From Alloascoidea africana (Eukaryota > Ascomycota > Alloascoideomycetes > Alloascoideales > Alloascoideaceae), in NCBI GenBank assembly GCA_030581615.1, contig JAKTTT010000015.1:310001-374000 (forward strand): a stretch of DNA of 64,000 nucleotides, given 5' to 3'. Within the stretch, counting starts at the first letter, position 1. Every line of letters begins with the position of its first letter. Under the pieces are notes generated by a model, which was not told the DNA's origin, made no database searches, and saw only the letters and a list, made by a program, of their open reading frames with translations. Position numbers and translations under genes: made by a program. Of this stretch, positions 1 to 10,577 are shown piece by piece.

Positions 1-1750
1 CATTTGACGACAATAATTGTAAAACTTGAGCTCTAGCGCAGTGTTTATGGATGAAGTGCATTCATCCAAAATCGCAAACTTGGGCTTATGGTAGAAAAGA
101 CGAGCAATGGCAAGAGTTTGTTGGAGTCCAATGTTCTTCTCCTTCCAGTTCTCTACAAAGTCCAGGTTCGGGAACGAGTTACTCAACTCCAATATGCTCA
201 GAATCGAGCTGATTTTCTCGTCGAGATAAGGCAAATCTTTTCTGGGGATGCTGTTCTCGTTCTCGGGATAGATTATCTGTTGTCTCAAGCTTCCATAAGA
301 TAGATAAGGTCTCTGTGGAATGTAAAAGATATCGTTATCGTTGGGCCGGATCAATAGCTGTGGATCATCATTAAGACTGTAAATGGGCCACAGTTTACCG
401 AGAAGTCTGAAAAGTGAGGATTTACCACATCCATTGGGACCCACAATGAGCAAGTTCTGGCCGTATTTGAGTTCAAATGAGAGACTGGGGATGAGCACGT
501 CTCCGTTGGGAGACACAATAGGAATGTTTTCAAACCTGATCAAATCAGACCGGTTTTGAATCACTTTACTTGAATCTGCCACTGTGAGCTTGTTGTTCAA
601 CTTGGACTTGACAAATCTGCCCGCTGTAACGTCGTCCAGAACCTTCATAAAATCAGTAACTCTAGAAGCGTATCCGGAAAGCTGGGAAATTTTCTTGTAG
701 GACCTCATAACGCGCCCAAAGGCGTCACTGGCAGACACGAGAAGTCGTCGATTTGTGATAAAATCACCAGACATGTCTACTGCTTTTGCCCTTGCGATAC
801 TGCTGTTATTCCCATTCAGAACCGAGTCCTTGAAGAAAACAGGGATGGAACAGAGCATGAGACCCAGAGCGCCCCATGTGTACTTGATGATAAAATCTTC
901 AAAAATGTTGAAATAGAAGCGTTTTTTAACCACAGAGTTGATATACTTTATCAGAGTAAAATAACCCTTGTCCACAATGCCCTTTTCAAACTCCTCGCCA
1001 CGGAAAAGTGCAATTTCTTCTGCGTACTCTATCAGTTTGACGTGTTCCTGGCGATAGTTACCTTCCAGAGCAGTTTGGTTTGCAGCATACTTTCCAAAAG
1101 GAGGTTGGAAAAACCGGATCAATTTGGAGGTAAGCTGGATCAACACGCCCATAATGATCATGGATTCGGATCCAATGTTGGAAGACAATTTGTGACAATA
1201 AATAATTATATCGAGAATCGGCTTTGACAGATTCGAGTAGAGGTGAACCAAATGGTGTGTAAAGTTGACAATATCCACGGTGATTAACTGATCTGGATTG
1301 TTTATACGGTCATCGAGATTGAGAAGTCCATAGTAGACAGGCACTTTCTTTGAACTTTCGGACCCAGAACCATAGGCCCCCGCACCACTCCTCGGTATAT
1401 ACTTGTCATTAATATGTCTTGTGAGTGCTTCTCTAAAAGCAAGGGAAATTTGGGCCTGGAGATAGTTAATGGATGCATTTGTGAATACGGCAGGAACCGC
1501 AACGGCCATCCAGAGAGCCAAGTACTTGAGGAACAGCTTCCCCTTGCCGCGAACCAGTGATGACACAAGCTTGCCGTCCAGTGAGGCGACCCATACCGAG
1601 ATCAGCGTGCGCAGAACGAGGAAAAGGGTGTGCACAATGAGAAGAATCGACTGCTTGGAACGCCACGGCAAAACAATCCGCAGCAGCTCCATCAGATTCT
1701 TGACAAAGTCCTTGCCAACAGCCTTACGAGCCTCATCTTGTTCCTTCCGT

Positions 1751-1781
<31 letters not shown>

Positions 1782-1992
1782 TCTCGCCTATGTCTTGGTC
1801 GTTATCGTCATCGCTGGAGCTGGAGTTGGAGCCGTCATGCTTTTCCATTGCAATGTCGGGGTTGGGCTTCTTGCCTCGGCCTGAGGACGGCTTGAGGGCT
1901 GAATAGAACAGAGCGCAGTACGCCAGCTTGACCAGCACAGATCGGTGGCGCTGGTACAGCCGCGTGAGCTGGGGAACGGACACCACGGCCAT
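1..1992 (-). CDS. Peroxisomal ABC half-transporter (Pxa1/Pxa2, ABCD family), 3' end cut by window edge
   Basis: Visible part is 664 residues; the reading frame runs off at base 1. The start is the first ATG after an in-frame stop. Family role (known): Pxa1-Pxa2 heterodimer imports long-chain acyl-CoA into peroxisomes for beta-oxidation. Seen: an N-terminal hydrophobic stretch (LVKLAYCALFYSAL), an acidic/Ser linker followed by ten glutamines (about residues 70-80, a CAG/CAA run), the transmembrane domain, the EAA-like loop EEIALFRGEEFE near residue 325, Walker A GPNGCGKSS near 513 and Walker B FAILDECTSS near 640. Odd: the C-loop where LSGGE is expected reads NWKEKNIGLQQTLAIAR, so the signature looks degenerate and about one residue shorter. 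I cannot decide between Pxa1 and Pxa2. The end of the nucleotide-binding domain, including the H-loop, lies outside the window. Confidence 0.9.
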
Positions 1993-2314
1993 GTTAATGT
2001 GAAAGGTTTGTGCCCAGTCCAGCTTTGTGAAAAGGTGCTGAAAAGGTTTGAGATTGACTGAGATGCTTGCAAATCGCCCGTGAAAGCGCGGGGGGACAAT
2101 TCAAACACCCGTGCGCCCGTCACATGCCCGCTGCCTTTTTACGAGGCAGATACGAGCGAGATACGAGGACGAGGTGCAGGCTCCGGATTCCATACTATAG
2201 ACTAGTCTGTATTATACTGCTCCTAACAAACACGCTGCTACATGAGATGAGACCAAAATGAAATGTAGAAAAAAGAAATAAAAGGACAGAAAAAAAAGGA
2301 ATGTACGATTTGCT
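1993..2314. other. Intergenic: transporter promoter and peroxidase 3' region
   Basis: About 320 bp between two minus-strand genes. It should hold the 3' untranslated region of the peroxidase and the promoter of the ABC transporter. An A-rich stretch lies at 2262-2300. I see no further gene or RNA. Confidence 0.5.
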
Positions 2315-3178
2315 TTACAACTTGGCGTCCTTGTGGAAAGGGCACCCTGTGGGGATTGTGTTGACGACGGCCAGTCCGTCCTCTCCGCGCCGGACGCCGA
2401 GCTCGAGCAACTTTCCAAAAGCCTGTGCAAAGTCCTCGTGGAACTTTTCCATATCGTCTGCGTAGATTTCCACCCATTTTTTGAACTCAGGGTCTCTGAT
2501 GAGTGCAAAGTCTGCGGGCAGCATCATTGTCTCCATGTCGTCGTTCCACCACTGGCTGTGCTCGTCATCCAGCCGCTGCAATTCGTAGTCCTCTTCTTCC
2601 AGCAGCATTCGGAAAAAAGTGTTTGTAAAGACTGTGGGACGAGGCACCCATTTGCCGTCGTAGCCTGAGCGGTCGCGGTGGCATCTCCCCAGGTTGTGTG
2701 CGCCCAACAGAGCCACAATCTCCTGGTCGTTGAATCCCATACGGTAGAACACCTCGCGGACGTGGACCTGGTCCTTTTCGCCATCGGGGAGACGCCCGTT
2801 GGGGGGAACGCTCTTGTCGTCCGTGTAGTCGATACGACCAGGCTTCCAAGGCACCTCGGGCCCGCCCAGTTCTTCGACCGCAACAACCGCGGCTAGCGTC
2901 CACAGATCCGCATACGAGATCCACGGGAACTGTTGCTTGATGGGCTCCAGGAACGCCCGTGCGTGCTCGAGCCCGTTGTTGGCCCCGTCGTTCGCCTCCA
3001 GCGGGAACCTCATCGTGGATCCGTTTGAACCTCCCGTGATGGAGGCAAGGTCAAAAGTTCCGGAGGCATGCCACCCAAGACGGACCAGCACCGGCCCCGC
3101 AGAACCGTCGTCGTAGTCCTCCTGTGGAATGACTTTCTTGATCGCCTCTCTCACTGCGTTGTAATCTCCTTCGGTCAT
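2315..3178 (-). CDS. Class I haem peroxidase, cytochrome c peroxidase-like, without presequence and ending in AKL
   Basis: 287 residues, the size of mature cytochrome c peroxidase (about 294) without the mitochondrial presequence. Active-site residues are present: distal Arg33-Trp36-His37 in LVRLGWHASG, proximal His161 in LLGAHNLGR and Trp177 in SGYDGKW, the counterpart of the Trp191 radical site of yeast Ccp1. The family reduces H2O2 using cytochrome c or a related donor. No N-terminal targeting sequence is visible; the protein starts MTEGDYNAVR. It ends FHKDAKL, and AKL fits the type 1 peroxisomal targeting consensus. The downstream neighbour is a peroxisomal transporter, which fits but does not prove peroxisomal location. 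It may be a cytosolic or peroxisomal peroxidase rather than the mitochondrial orthologue of CCP1. Start ATG is in good context; no intron is needed. Confidence 0.9.
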   Translation of the reverse strand: MTEGDYNAVREAIKKVIPQEDYDDGSAGPVLVRLGWHASGTFDLASITGGSNGSTMRFPLEANDGANNGLEHARAFLEPIKQQFPWISYADLWTLAAVVAVEELGGPEVPWKPGRIDYTDDKSVPPNGRLPDGEKDQVHVREVFYRMGFNDQEIVALLGAHNLGRCHRDRSGYDGKWVPRPTVFTNTFFRMLLEEEDYELQRLDDEHSQWWNDDMETMMLPADFALIRDPEFKKWVEIYADDMEKFHEDFAQAFGKLLELGVRRGEDGLAVVNTIPTGCPFHKDAKL

Positions 3179-3256
3179 CGTGTTCGTGTGTGTCGAGTGT
3201 TCTCTAAAATCTTTTTTTTTTTTTTTCGTTTTTTGTTTTGCTCCGATTTCCGTCCG

Positions 3257-3310
3257 TGTGTGTGTGTGTGGATGCCGAGAGAGAGAGAGAGAGAAAGAAA
3301 GAAAGAACGA
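3257..3310 (+). repeat. TG and GA/GAAA microsatellites in the peroxidase promoter
   Basis: A (TG)n run is followed after 12 bases by a (GA)n run that grades into GAAA units. They lie 80-130 bp upstream of the peroxidase start codon, with a T-rich tract between. Simple repeats of this kind often exclude nucleosomes in yeast promoters (general knowledge); a regulatory role here is inference. Confidence 0.75.
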
Positions 3311-3465
3311 GAAGAAAGTTTATAGAGTGGGAGCAAAAAACACAGAGTTTACGTTTAGTTTCTACCCCATTCTGCCGGTCTCCACATCGGGCACACACCC
3401 CGGATTATCCCCATTCGAATGGAATTAATTGGGCGAGCCTCCTAAACCTAACTAAGCCAACCCAA

Positions 3466-6173
3466 CTAGAACATGATCAAGTCCAGGTGTTTCTCCTCCA
3501 GCACCTCGTTCAGCGACCGCCCGTCCCGCCAGACCTCTTGCAACACGTCCCCGGCGTAGTTGGCCACCATCACTCCGTGCCGCTTCAGCGCTTTGAGCCG
3601 TGCCAGGGTCGCGGCGCGTCTCGCCGGGTCCAGAAGCTCGCACCCGGCGGTGATCATGGGGAACACGAGACAGCAGTCGATTTTGAGTCCCGCAGGGATG
3701 TCTGCGAGAATCGTGTCTATGATCAGGTTCGCCGCGCTCTGAATCGTCGGCGCCGTCGTCGGTAAGTCCAGCACCCGCCGGCATAGGTGGATCAGGCTCG
3801 CGTAGCAGAAACACAGGTTAGTGGCGCTGAGAAACTGGTACGAGTAGTGGCTGTAGTTGTTTGTTGCACCGGTCTCGCACAAGTTCTGTTTGTAGAGTCT
3901 CCGGTGGCTGCGGAAAAGATTTCGGCGTCTTTCGCCGTGCTGGAAGCATTCGAGTAGCGTTTTTTTCACATCTGTGCCCTCCGCTTGTAACTTTGCAATG
4001 TTGAGAAGATATTCGTTTCTTGTAACGATTCCGTCCTCTAACTCGCTTTCATAGAGCTGTCTCTGTTTCACAAGATCCGAAATCTTGGCAAAGATCGGTA
4101 GCATCCGTATATCGAACCCGGTCAGAAAGTCAATGTTCTGCCAGGAGTCCGTGCGAGCAGCCACAGGCGCAACAGACCCAAGCGTCATGGTCCCAAAAAC
4201 GTCCTCTGCTCCCCCCACAGTTGCAAAGTTATCCAGGTCAAAATCATCGTCTTCAAACTGTCGGTGTTTATCTACGTAAAAATCGGTGATATTCCAGGGT
4301 TCGCTAGCGTTGCCACTGTGCGAAAACCTATCGGTACTAATGCTGGATGTGTTCAAGAAGGTGTTCATTGCAACTGTGGGATCCTCGAGGTGCATTTCAC
4401 AGTGTATGGGCACAACGGGTCCGTATAGTAGTCCAATGTCTTCAGATTCCCCATTGTTGCAGTCGAGACCACTATCATCGCCCAGAGAAGACTGGAACCG
4501 AAACGGAAATTGAGACTGAGACTGTGTGCTTTGAGAAGAGCCCGAGGAAGATTCAGATGACACTCTTGACATTGAAGTGGCATCTTTTCGATGCCAATGA
4601 CTCTTGCGCGAGGTTCGTGCACTGAGCGATCCAATTGTGTCCATATACGCAAGCCATCTCATTAGAAAGAAAGAAATGTCTTCGTCACCGTATCCATACG
4701 AATATCCATTAGCGCCGCCGATGCCATTGGCGCCGGCACCTCGACCCATAAATTGCTCGTGGTTACTCGATTCAGAAACCATCATTGTAGAAGAAAGCCC
4801 TCGTGCCACAACAATCTTTTTCGCTCCCAACAGATGGCCTTTCCAACTTCCAAAAGTTCCCGGTGAGTTGTTCGATTTTGTCCGAGTCCCCGGGAAAGTG
4901 ATCTGGAAAGAGCAAAGCATGATGATTGTTGCAAGGGTTGAATCGCTGTTTCCCTCCGAGACCGTCGTGAGACTCTCGAGCAGCCCGTTAAAAGTCTGTG
5001 AGAGCAGCTCTTTGACCAAAGGCGAGTTGGCTCCCGAGCTGGCGGAGCCTCCGTCCTGGATCAGCGCGAAATGGCTCGCTGCGAATGCGAGCAGCAGCGA
5101 GAGCAGATGAGGAGTCGCCAAGGCGATCCGCGGAAGAATCACCTTGAACGGGTTGTTATGATACAGCTTGGGCGTGGGGACAAGGACAGAGGCCGTATAG
5201 TTGACAAAAAAGTCAAACAGGTGCTTGTACTCCGGGTTCAGGAACAGCACGTCGGGCAGGGGCGACAGCTCCGGGGGCCAGGCATTGAGAATCGACGAGA
5301 CCTGTTGGAAATTGGGAATTTGCAACAAAGACGAAGACGAGGAGGATGTGGACTGATGTGGAGCCGATCCGTGGTAGAGGAAGCAGTCCAAGGGATCGCT
5401 GTACGACGACGGCACAATGTCCTCTGCCACTGCCACTGCCACCGGCTCCTCGTCGCCCTGATCTCGGTTCTCGGCAGATGAGGCCTCGGTGTTGGAATCA
5501 ACCGGAGTGTCACTGACACTAGCTTCGAGCAAAACCTGCTGGTGTTGATGTTGATCGTGGTTTCCTGGAGTAGACTCTTCTCCACCATGATTCCCACGTC
5601 TAGTGCGCTTCACAGGGCTCAAGCTTGTACTCGGGCTAGTGCTCTCACTGGTCTCACGTCGCGAGTAGTCAATAAACATGAGTGAACTGTTTATCCCCAC
5701 AGGCTGATAATTCTCGAGCCGGTTCAACCTCGAAATGTGGTCCCTATCTTTCCTAGGCTTCTTGTATGGCCGCCCGCCCCAGTGGAGCTTGAGCGAGTAA
5801 TCGCATACACTTTTGGTCCGCACACAGTTTGAACAACTGGGTTTTTGCTCATCGCACTTGATCTTGAGTCGTTTGCCTATATTGTATCCCAAATTCCAAA
5901 TCACAGAGTTCTTGTTAGAAAAGCGTGCCCAACCAAAGCGCTTGACAATTGCAAATTGTTTCCTCCTCCCCCACTGCAAACTGATAAGAAAGATCCACCA
6001 CCAAACTTACACTTATGGCACCCATTTCTGCTCCGCTTTATCGTCTTGGTCTGCACATGGGACAAAAAAATAAACAAAAATAGAGCACCCAGTGCTCCCG
6101 AGACTCCATTAGCACGTAAAGATCACTTCAAACACACACAACAGAGCCCACAACTCACCTGCGGCATCGCCAT
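3466..6173 (-). CDS. Zn2Cys6 transcription factor (Fungal_trans_2 type), two introns in the N-terminal region
   Basis: Reconstructed exons: 6173-6159, 6050-6011 and 5876-3466, giving 821 residues. The first coding exon encodes only MAMPQ. Intron 1 (6158-6051) is GTGAGT...GCTAAT...CAG; intron 2 (6010-5877) is GTAAGT...TCTAAC...TAG and cuts the codon of the second zinc-cluster cysteine. Joined, they give GCHKCKRLKIKCDEQKPSC and SNCVRTKSVC: a canonical C-x2-C-x6-C-x6-C-x2-C-x6-C cluster followed by HWGGRPYKKPRKDR. Without splicing the first two cysteines are lost, which strongly supports the model. The middle is Ser/Thr/Gln-rich. The C-terminal 150 residues (CLVFPMITAGCELLDPARR through LDLIMF) resemble the PF11951 regulator domain. 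It should be a nuclear DNA-binding regulator; target genes cannot be read from sequence. Confidence 0.88.
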
Positions 6174-6352
6174 CCAAGAGCTCCTGGGCGTGGAGAGCTG
6201 GGCGGGCGGGCGCTCTTCGCACTCGGCCTTTACCCACTGGTGGGTGCACGGGTGTTTGGCCCGGATCATAGCTTTCGCGCGATTTCGGTGTCTTTTTATA
6301 ATGTTTAGTTTTACTTTTTTTTTTATTATTATACTCGGTCTTTCTAAGTGAT

Positions 6353-8010
6353 TTAGGATTGGTATGTCACGGAGCGTTTCCTCAGCTTCTTGTCTCCAAA
6401 GTGGAAGCCTCGGTGGCCGCCACTGGCGCTCCGCCCCGTGGGAGTAACAGTATTGGTATTATTACTATGGGACAGTGAAGCTGAGGACGCAGAGTGAATG
6501 ATTCCGTCATTGTTGCACGAGTTTGACCTAGGGATTTGTCCGGGGATCTGCTGGCGATGTTGTGGTTTCTGCAGCAGCATGGCAGGGTCTGTAGATGAAG
6601 AAGAAATGCCGTTGCTATTGGTGTTGCCATTGGAGCTGGAGTAACTGGAAGGAGCACTGGAAATGGGCGACCTTCCTTGGCCGTATGGACTGTTCTGTGG
6701 ACTTGAATTACCACTGCTTACGGCCTCGGGAAATGTTGGCATGGGACTGGCACCCGTGGGCGTCGTTACAAGCCGTGGCAGCTCCTCAATCTGCTGTATA
6801 AGAAACTCGCGCTCCTCGTTGAACATACCGTCATCTGGCCTGTCGCTCTTAAAGTTGGTCAGGAACGAAAGCAGTTTTTCTCGGTTCTTTATTAGAATAT
6901 CTGCTACGGGCTTGAACTTTTTGGGATTTGCGACAAACACTTTGAACACGTGGAAAGCCTCGTACTGGATGTTTTTGCTCCTATCTCCTAACAAAATCAT
7001 GATCAGTTTGAGGTTTTCCGGCGAATCCACGTAGTGGGTCATGAGAATATAATTGGAGCGCTGCAGCATGAGCGAAGCCAGTAGCTTGATGGACTGCCGT
7101 TTTGTAACATAGTTGCCCGACCCGATGAGAGAGTTGATTTTGGAGATGAAGCGGTTCAGGTTCGCGCTGAAAAACTCGGCTGCAAGTCGCTTGTGTACAG
7201 TGAGCAGATCTTGGAGAGTCGAAAAGGCGTCCGTTGCGTTTTCAAAGCTGCCGGCTTGGGCATAATCAAAATAATTCCAGAACAGTGGATTCCACAGAAT
7301 TAGCTTTGCGAGCCGTTCATGCTTAATACAGTCGCGCAGAATTGTGCCATACGCTAACACAATGTCGGGGTCTTCTGGATTTTCGGGCCCGCTCATGAGC
7401 AGAGAAAAGATCTTGGGAGTCGAACTCAGGTGCTCAACCATGGGATGCCCATCTCCCCCGATTTGGCCCCGCCTCAGTAGTGCTGAAAAGATGAATGAGA
7501 CATCTTTGCGTGAATCAAAGTCGATTAGTGGCAGGTTCCGCACCAGCAGTGTGAGGCAGTTCGAGCTGGAAGTGTACATTTCTTGGGCTAGTTTTGCTGC
7601 TGTGTCTGGGGTAGTGGTGGTAGTGGCCTCGTTATCTATATCGTACCACTCGGATAATAGGACATTATTAGAGATGTACACAAATGCATTTGGCAATGAC
7701 GAATATGGAGCGGGAATAATGGCATTTTTTTTTTTATATATACATGTAGATACCTTCATCTCCCAGCAGAATTGCCTTTATCTGGGTCAGGCATTTCGAA
7801 ACTTCATCTTGAGCCTGTTGCGTGGTGCAGGAGAGGAGGTAAGGTTAACGTTAGGTTAGTGAGACAAAGAGAGACAGCGCGAAAACCGGGGTTGTTCTAT
7901 TTGCATACTTTCTTGCGTTCCGTGGGCACATCCAGCTTTTGGATATACTCGCATAGGCTGCGGACAAGGTCCTGTGGAGTCTTGGGGGTTCTTTTGAAAA
8001 GAAACGCCAT
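6353..8010 (-). CDS. HYM1: Mo25/Hym1 scaffold protein of the RAM network, two introns
   Basis: Exons 8010-7909, 7814-7754 and 7635-6353 give 481 residues. Exon 1 encodes MAFLFKRTPKTPQDLVRS, a typical Mo25 start; exon 2 (61 nt) encodes AQDEVSKCLTQIKAILLGDE; exon 3 continues with AAKLAQEMY and the armadillo-like repeats (SENLKLIM-type SPENLKLIMILL, YVTKRQSIKLLASL). Intron 1 (7908-7815) is GTATGC...ACTAAC...CAG; intron 2 (7753-7636) is GTATCT...CTAAT...TAG. Only these junctions keep frame and restore the family N-terminus. Mo25 proteins scaffold germinal-centre/NDR kinase signalling; in yeast Hym1 serves Kic1-Cbk1 in cell separation and polarised growth (known). The last ~120 residues are Ser/Asn/Pro-rich and longer than in S. 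cerevisiae Hym1. Confidence 0.93.
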
Positions 8011-8265
8011 GACGACGCATACACAGTGGGACAGGGAGGGAAGAGAGCAGAGAAGAAAGGCGAGAGGAGAGGAAGGGGGGAGTATGAGAAGAAGAAAAAG
8101 AAGAAGAAGAAGGTGGAGACAGAAACAGAGACGGAAAGAAAGAGAGAGTCAGAGTGAAAAGGGGAAAGGGGAAAGGGGGGAGGCAGATGAAGAGTGAAAA
8201 AGAAGGGGGACAAAACATGCTGTTTCCCACCTGCCTGCCTGCCTGCCTGCCTTGGCTGCCAATGC
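8011..8265. promoter_or_regulatory. Long polypurine/polypyrimidine tract upstream of HYM1
   Basis: Almost the whole interval is A/G on the plus strand (GAAGAAGAAAAAG, AAAGGGGAAAGGGG), hence a C/T tract upstream of the minus-strand HYM1 start codon. A run of TGCC units lies at 8228-8252. It probably includes the HYM1 5' leader and promoter and the 3' end of the thioesterase gene. CT-rich leaders are common upstream of yeast start sites; no specific factor site is claimed. Confidence 0.5.
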
Positions 8266-9213
8266 TCATGCCCATGGCGCCCCAAACAGCCGGCGACGGA
8301 GGCGGGCGGACAGCGCCTCTGCTTCGCTCGTCTTGCCGGCGTGGATCGAGGTCCCAGCCACCAGTGCCCGCCCGTTCACCGTCTCGATGTCGCCGCTCAC
8401 TACTATTCTGCCGTGCTCGTCCCGCCCCTCGACCTTGCTGCGGACCACCAGAAACTGGTTTGTCACAGTGGGGCTGCGGTACTGGAGCTTCAGCCCCACC
8501 GTCCTGGGCTTGATCAACGGCTGCTCAGATCCAGGCTCGAGCCCCGGATCCACGCTAGCGACTGCAACGTCGGGATCCAGCGTCGCAGTCTTACTCAGCG
8601 TCTCGTCCAGCAGCGTCGCCAGAATGCCACCGTGGACTAGAAATGGGAACCCGCAGAGTCGCCGGCCAACATGGACCACCACGATCTGTTCTTTCCTTTC
8701 CGCATCTGTAAATACTAGAGGCCGGATCGCAATGCCTCCTGGCGTCGAGAGCGACCCCGAGACCATCGTCGAGTCCAGCAGGTGCTGTTCCACCTGATCC
8801 CAGGCTCTCGTCAGCGTGTACCTGTCATCTGCCTTGAGCTCTTTAACCAACTTCAACTTGTGCAGTTTCGCCTCCAGCTTCTGTGCGTACTCAATTGCTC
8901 GAGGTGTGTTTTTCATCGGCAGCGGCTCTTCGAACATGTACTCGTACAAGCTCATCAGCGACACAAATGACGCCACAACCCCACCGCCTATAAACGACGT
9001 CAAGAAAAGTGGCCATCTCCTTTTCTTCTTCATTGTATTGGCAGTGCTGGTATCATCATTACTATGAAGATGTCGTGGTGGTGTTGTTGCATGACGACTA
9101 GAGCTGCTGCTGATTGCACGAAGTGTAGTGGTCAAATGCGGATTGGCATGGGACCGACCACAAATCCCACGAACAGATCTCGTACAAGCCGTGTATCTGA
9201 TTCCAGAAAGCAT
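8266..9213 (-). CDS. FMP10: Mitochondrial hotdog-fold thioesterase-like protein (Fmp10 family)
   Basis: 315 residues in one exon. The first ~60 residues are rich in Arg, Ser and Thr without acidic residues until NDD, as in mitochondrial presequences (MLSGIRYTACTRSVRGICGR). A single hydrophobic segment WPLFLTSFIGGGVVASFVSL follows near residues 67-87. The 4HBT/hotdog core includes CGFPFLVHGGILATLLDE, the active-site-like His-Gly-Gly and Asp. The family is thought to hydrolyse acyl-CoA thioesters; Fmp10 itself is a mitochondrial protein of uncertain substrate. It is read on the same strand as HYM1, 256 bp upstream. Assignment to Fmp10 rests on the presequence-TM-hotdog layout and the HGG motif. 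Confidence 0.8.
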   Translation of the reverse strand: MLSGIRYTACTRSVRGICGRSHANPHLTTTLRAISSSSSRHATTPPRHLHSNDDTSTANTMKKKRRWPLFLTSFIGGGVVASFVSLMSLYEYMFEEPLPMKNTPRAIEYAQKLEAKLHKLKLVKELKADDRYTLTRAWDQVEQHLLDSTMVSGSLSTPGGIAIRPLVFTDAERKEQIVVVHVGRRLCGFPFLVHGGILATLLDETLSKTATLDPDVAVASVDPGLEPGSEQPLIKPRTVGLKLQYRSPTVTNQFLVVRSKVEGRDEHGRIVVSGDIETVNGRALVAGTSIHAGKTSEAEALSARLRRRLFGAPWA

Positions 9214-10577
9214 TTGGCTCTTTTCTCTCTTTTCTTGACAAGTGACTGTAGAAGGATGGTAGCAAACTCAACAAAAATTGCCTGTGACGCGCGAATTGAG
9301 TGAGAACAGCGCTGACTAAGAAGTAGCATCACGTGTTAAACATCCACACACCCTTTATTTCTCAAACAAAATAATCTGGGGACAAAATCAGAGCTACTAG
9401 AAACAAAACTAAGGAAGAAAGAGTTTACTAGCGATAGCTGTTCGTGAATTGATTCCATATATTTCAATCCTTTGAACTAGAACTTTCTTTTCCTTCACAG
9501 CGGCTCACAATGGCCAACCTGAGACACAATGATCTTTATCCTTGGTTCGGCATGTGTTTTGAGTTCCTTTGGTATTGTTCTTGATTCCGCCTATCATGAG
9601 CTTGGTCACAGGGAATATCAGATGTAGATAGCGATCTCTTTTCGCCTGATTTGTCCTGTAATTAAATTAATACTTCACTCCAAGATTAACAACGTGTACC
9701 CTGAACAGCTACAATGTAGCCGTGTGGTTATATTGATAGTTACGATAAGATCCTTCGAAGCTACGGAAAACTTACACTTTGTAGACTACATTAGAGAGAT
9801 TTTCTGGCAATTAAGCTAACCTTACTCACAATTCATGGCATTAACTCTTGGTATCTTTGGCAGTATTCGCTTGAAGGTTTTCTCCTGTCTTGGCTTTTTG
9901 TTGTTGCGCTCCATGATTTTAAAAAACATGGATTCAGTCAACCCATTTCCCATTTCCGTCAATCCTTTTTTTGAAAGTGTCATTTTCGAAGGCGGGCAGA
10001 GCTTTGGCGATTCAATGACCAACGACTCTTGGCCAACTTATTCCTCCCAATTGTTCTGATTAACCCTAGTAGCATTTTGCAAAGGTTGCGGTTTCCGATC
10101 AACCCTGGGTCTTTTGTATCCGAGGAGGATTATCTTTTCAGATCTAAACGATGTATATCTCCCTTACAGGCGTCAGTTCATTAGAGGAAGGTTCCTTGTG
10201 CATAGTCATATTCAGAAGGTCACACAGACACTAGATTTACCCTTGCCTCCTTGCCATTGTTAACAAAAAGTTCACCACTTGTACTTGTTACTTTTAGACC
10301 TTCTATGCTAGATGGAATTGACCATGGGTTTGGGTAGTGAAAATAGGTTGAATAAGGTTCATACAAGAAACTAACAGATACTTCGATCTACTGACTCCAA
10401 CTAAGGTTTCGTGCTTCAGGCATATGTGCACACCAGAACGGCCTCTCTACCTCAGTTTAAATGACAGGAATATGGCTTGATAGTAGACTGATTAAAATAC
10501 AGATTTTGTACAAAAGGTTGAACCTTTAACTCACTTTGCCATTGTAAAACCAACTTTTCCACAACATAGTTCACAAC
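9214..10577. other. 1.36-kb intergenic region with one weak spliced-gene candidate
   Basis: Divergent promoters of the thioesterase (-) and RING protein (+) genes flank the interval. Apart from the candidate listed separately at 9505-9983, I see no open frame with convincing composition and no tRNA-like B box. Confidence 0.5.
9505..9983 (-). CDS. Possible small spliced gene, 102 residues, unrecognised
   Basis: Hypothetical. Exon 9983-9826 starts MTLSKKGLTEMGNGLTE in an AAAATGA context and encodes a Lys/Arg-rich peptide. A GTAAGG donor at 9825 and a TTACAG acceptor ending at 9656 join it in frame to 9655-9505 (ETNQAKRDRYLHLIF to the stop). The joined length is exactly 103 codons. The branch site is poor (TTAAT or TATTAAT near the acceptor), no family is recognised, and short frames like this can arise by chance. 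Confidence 0.22.
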
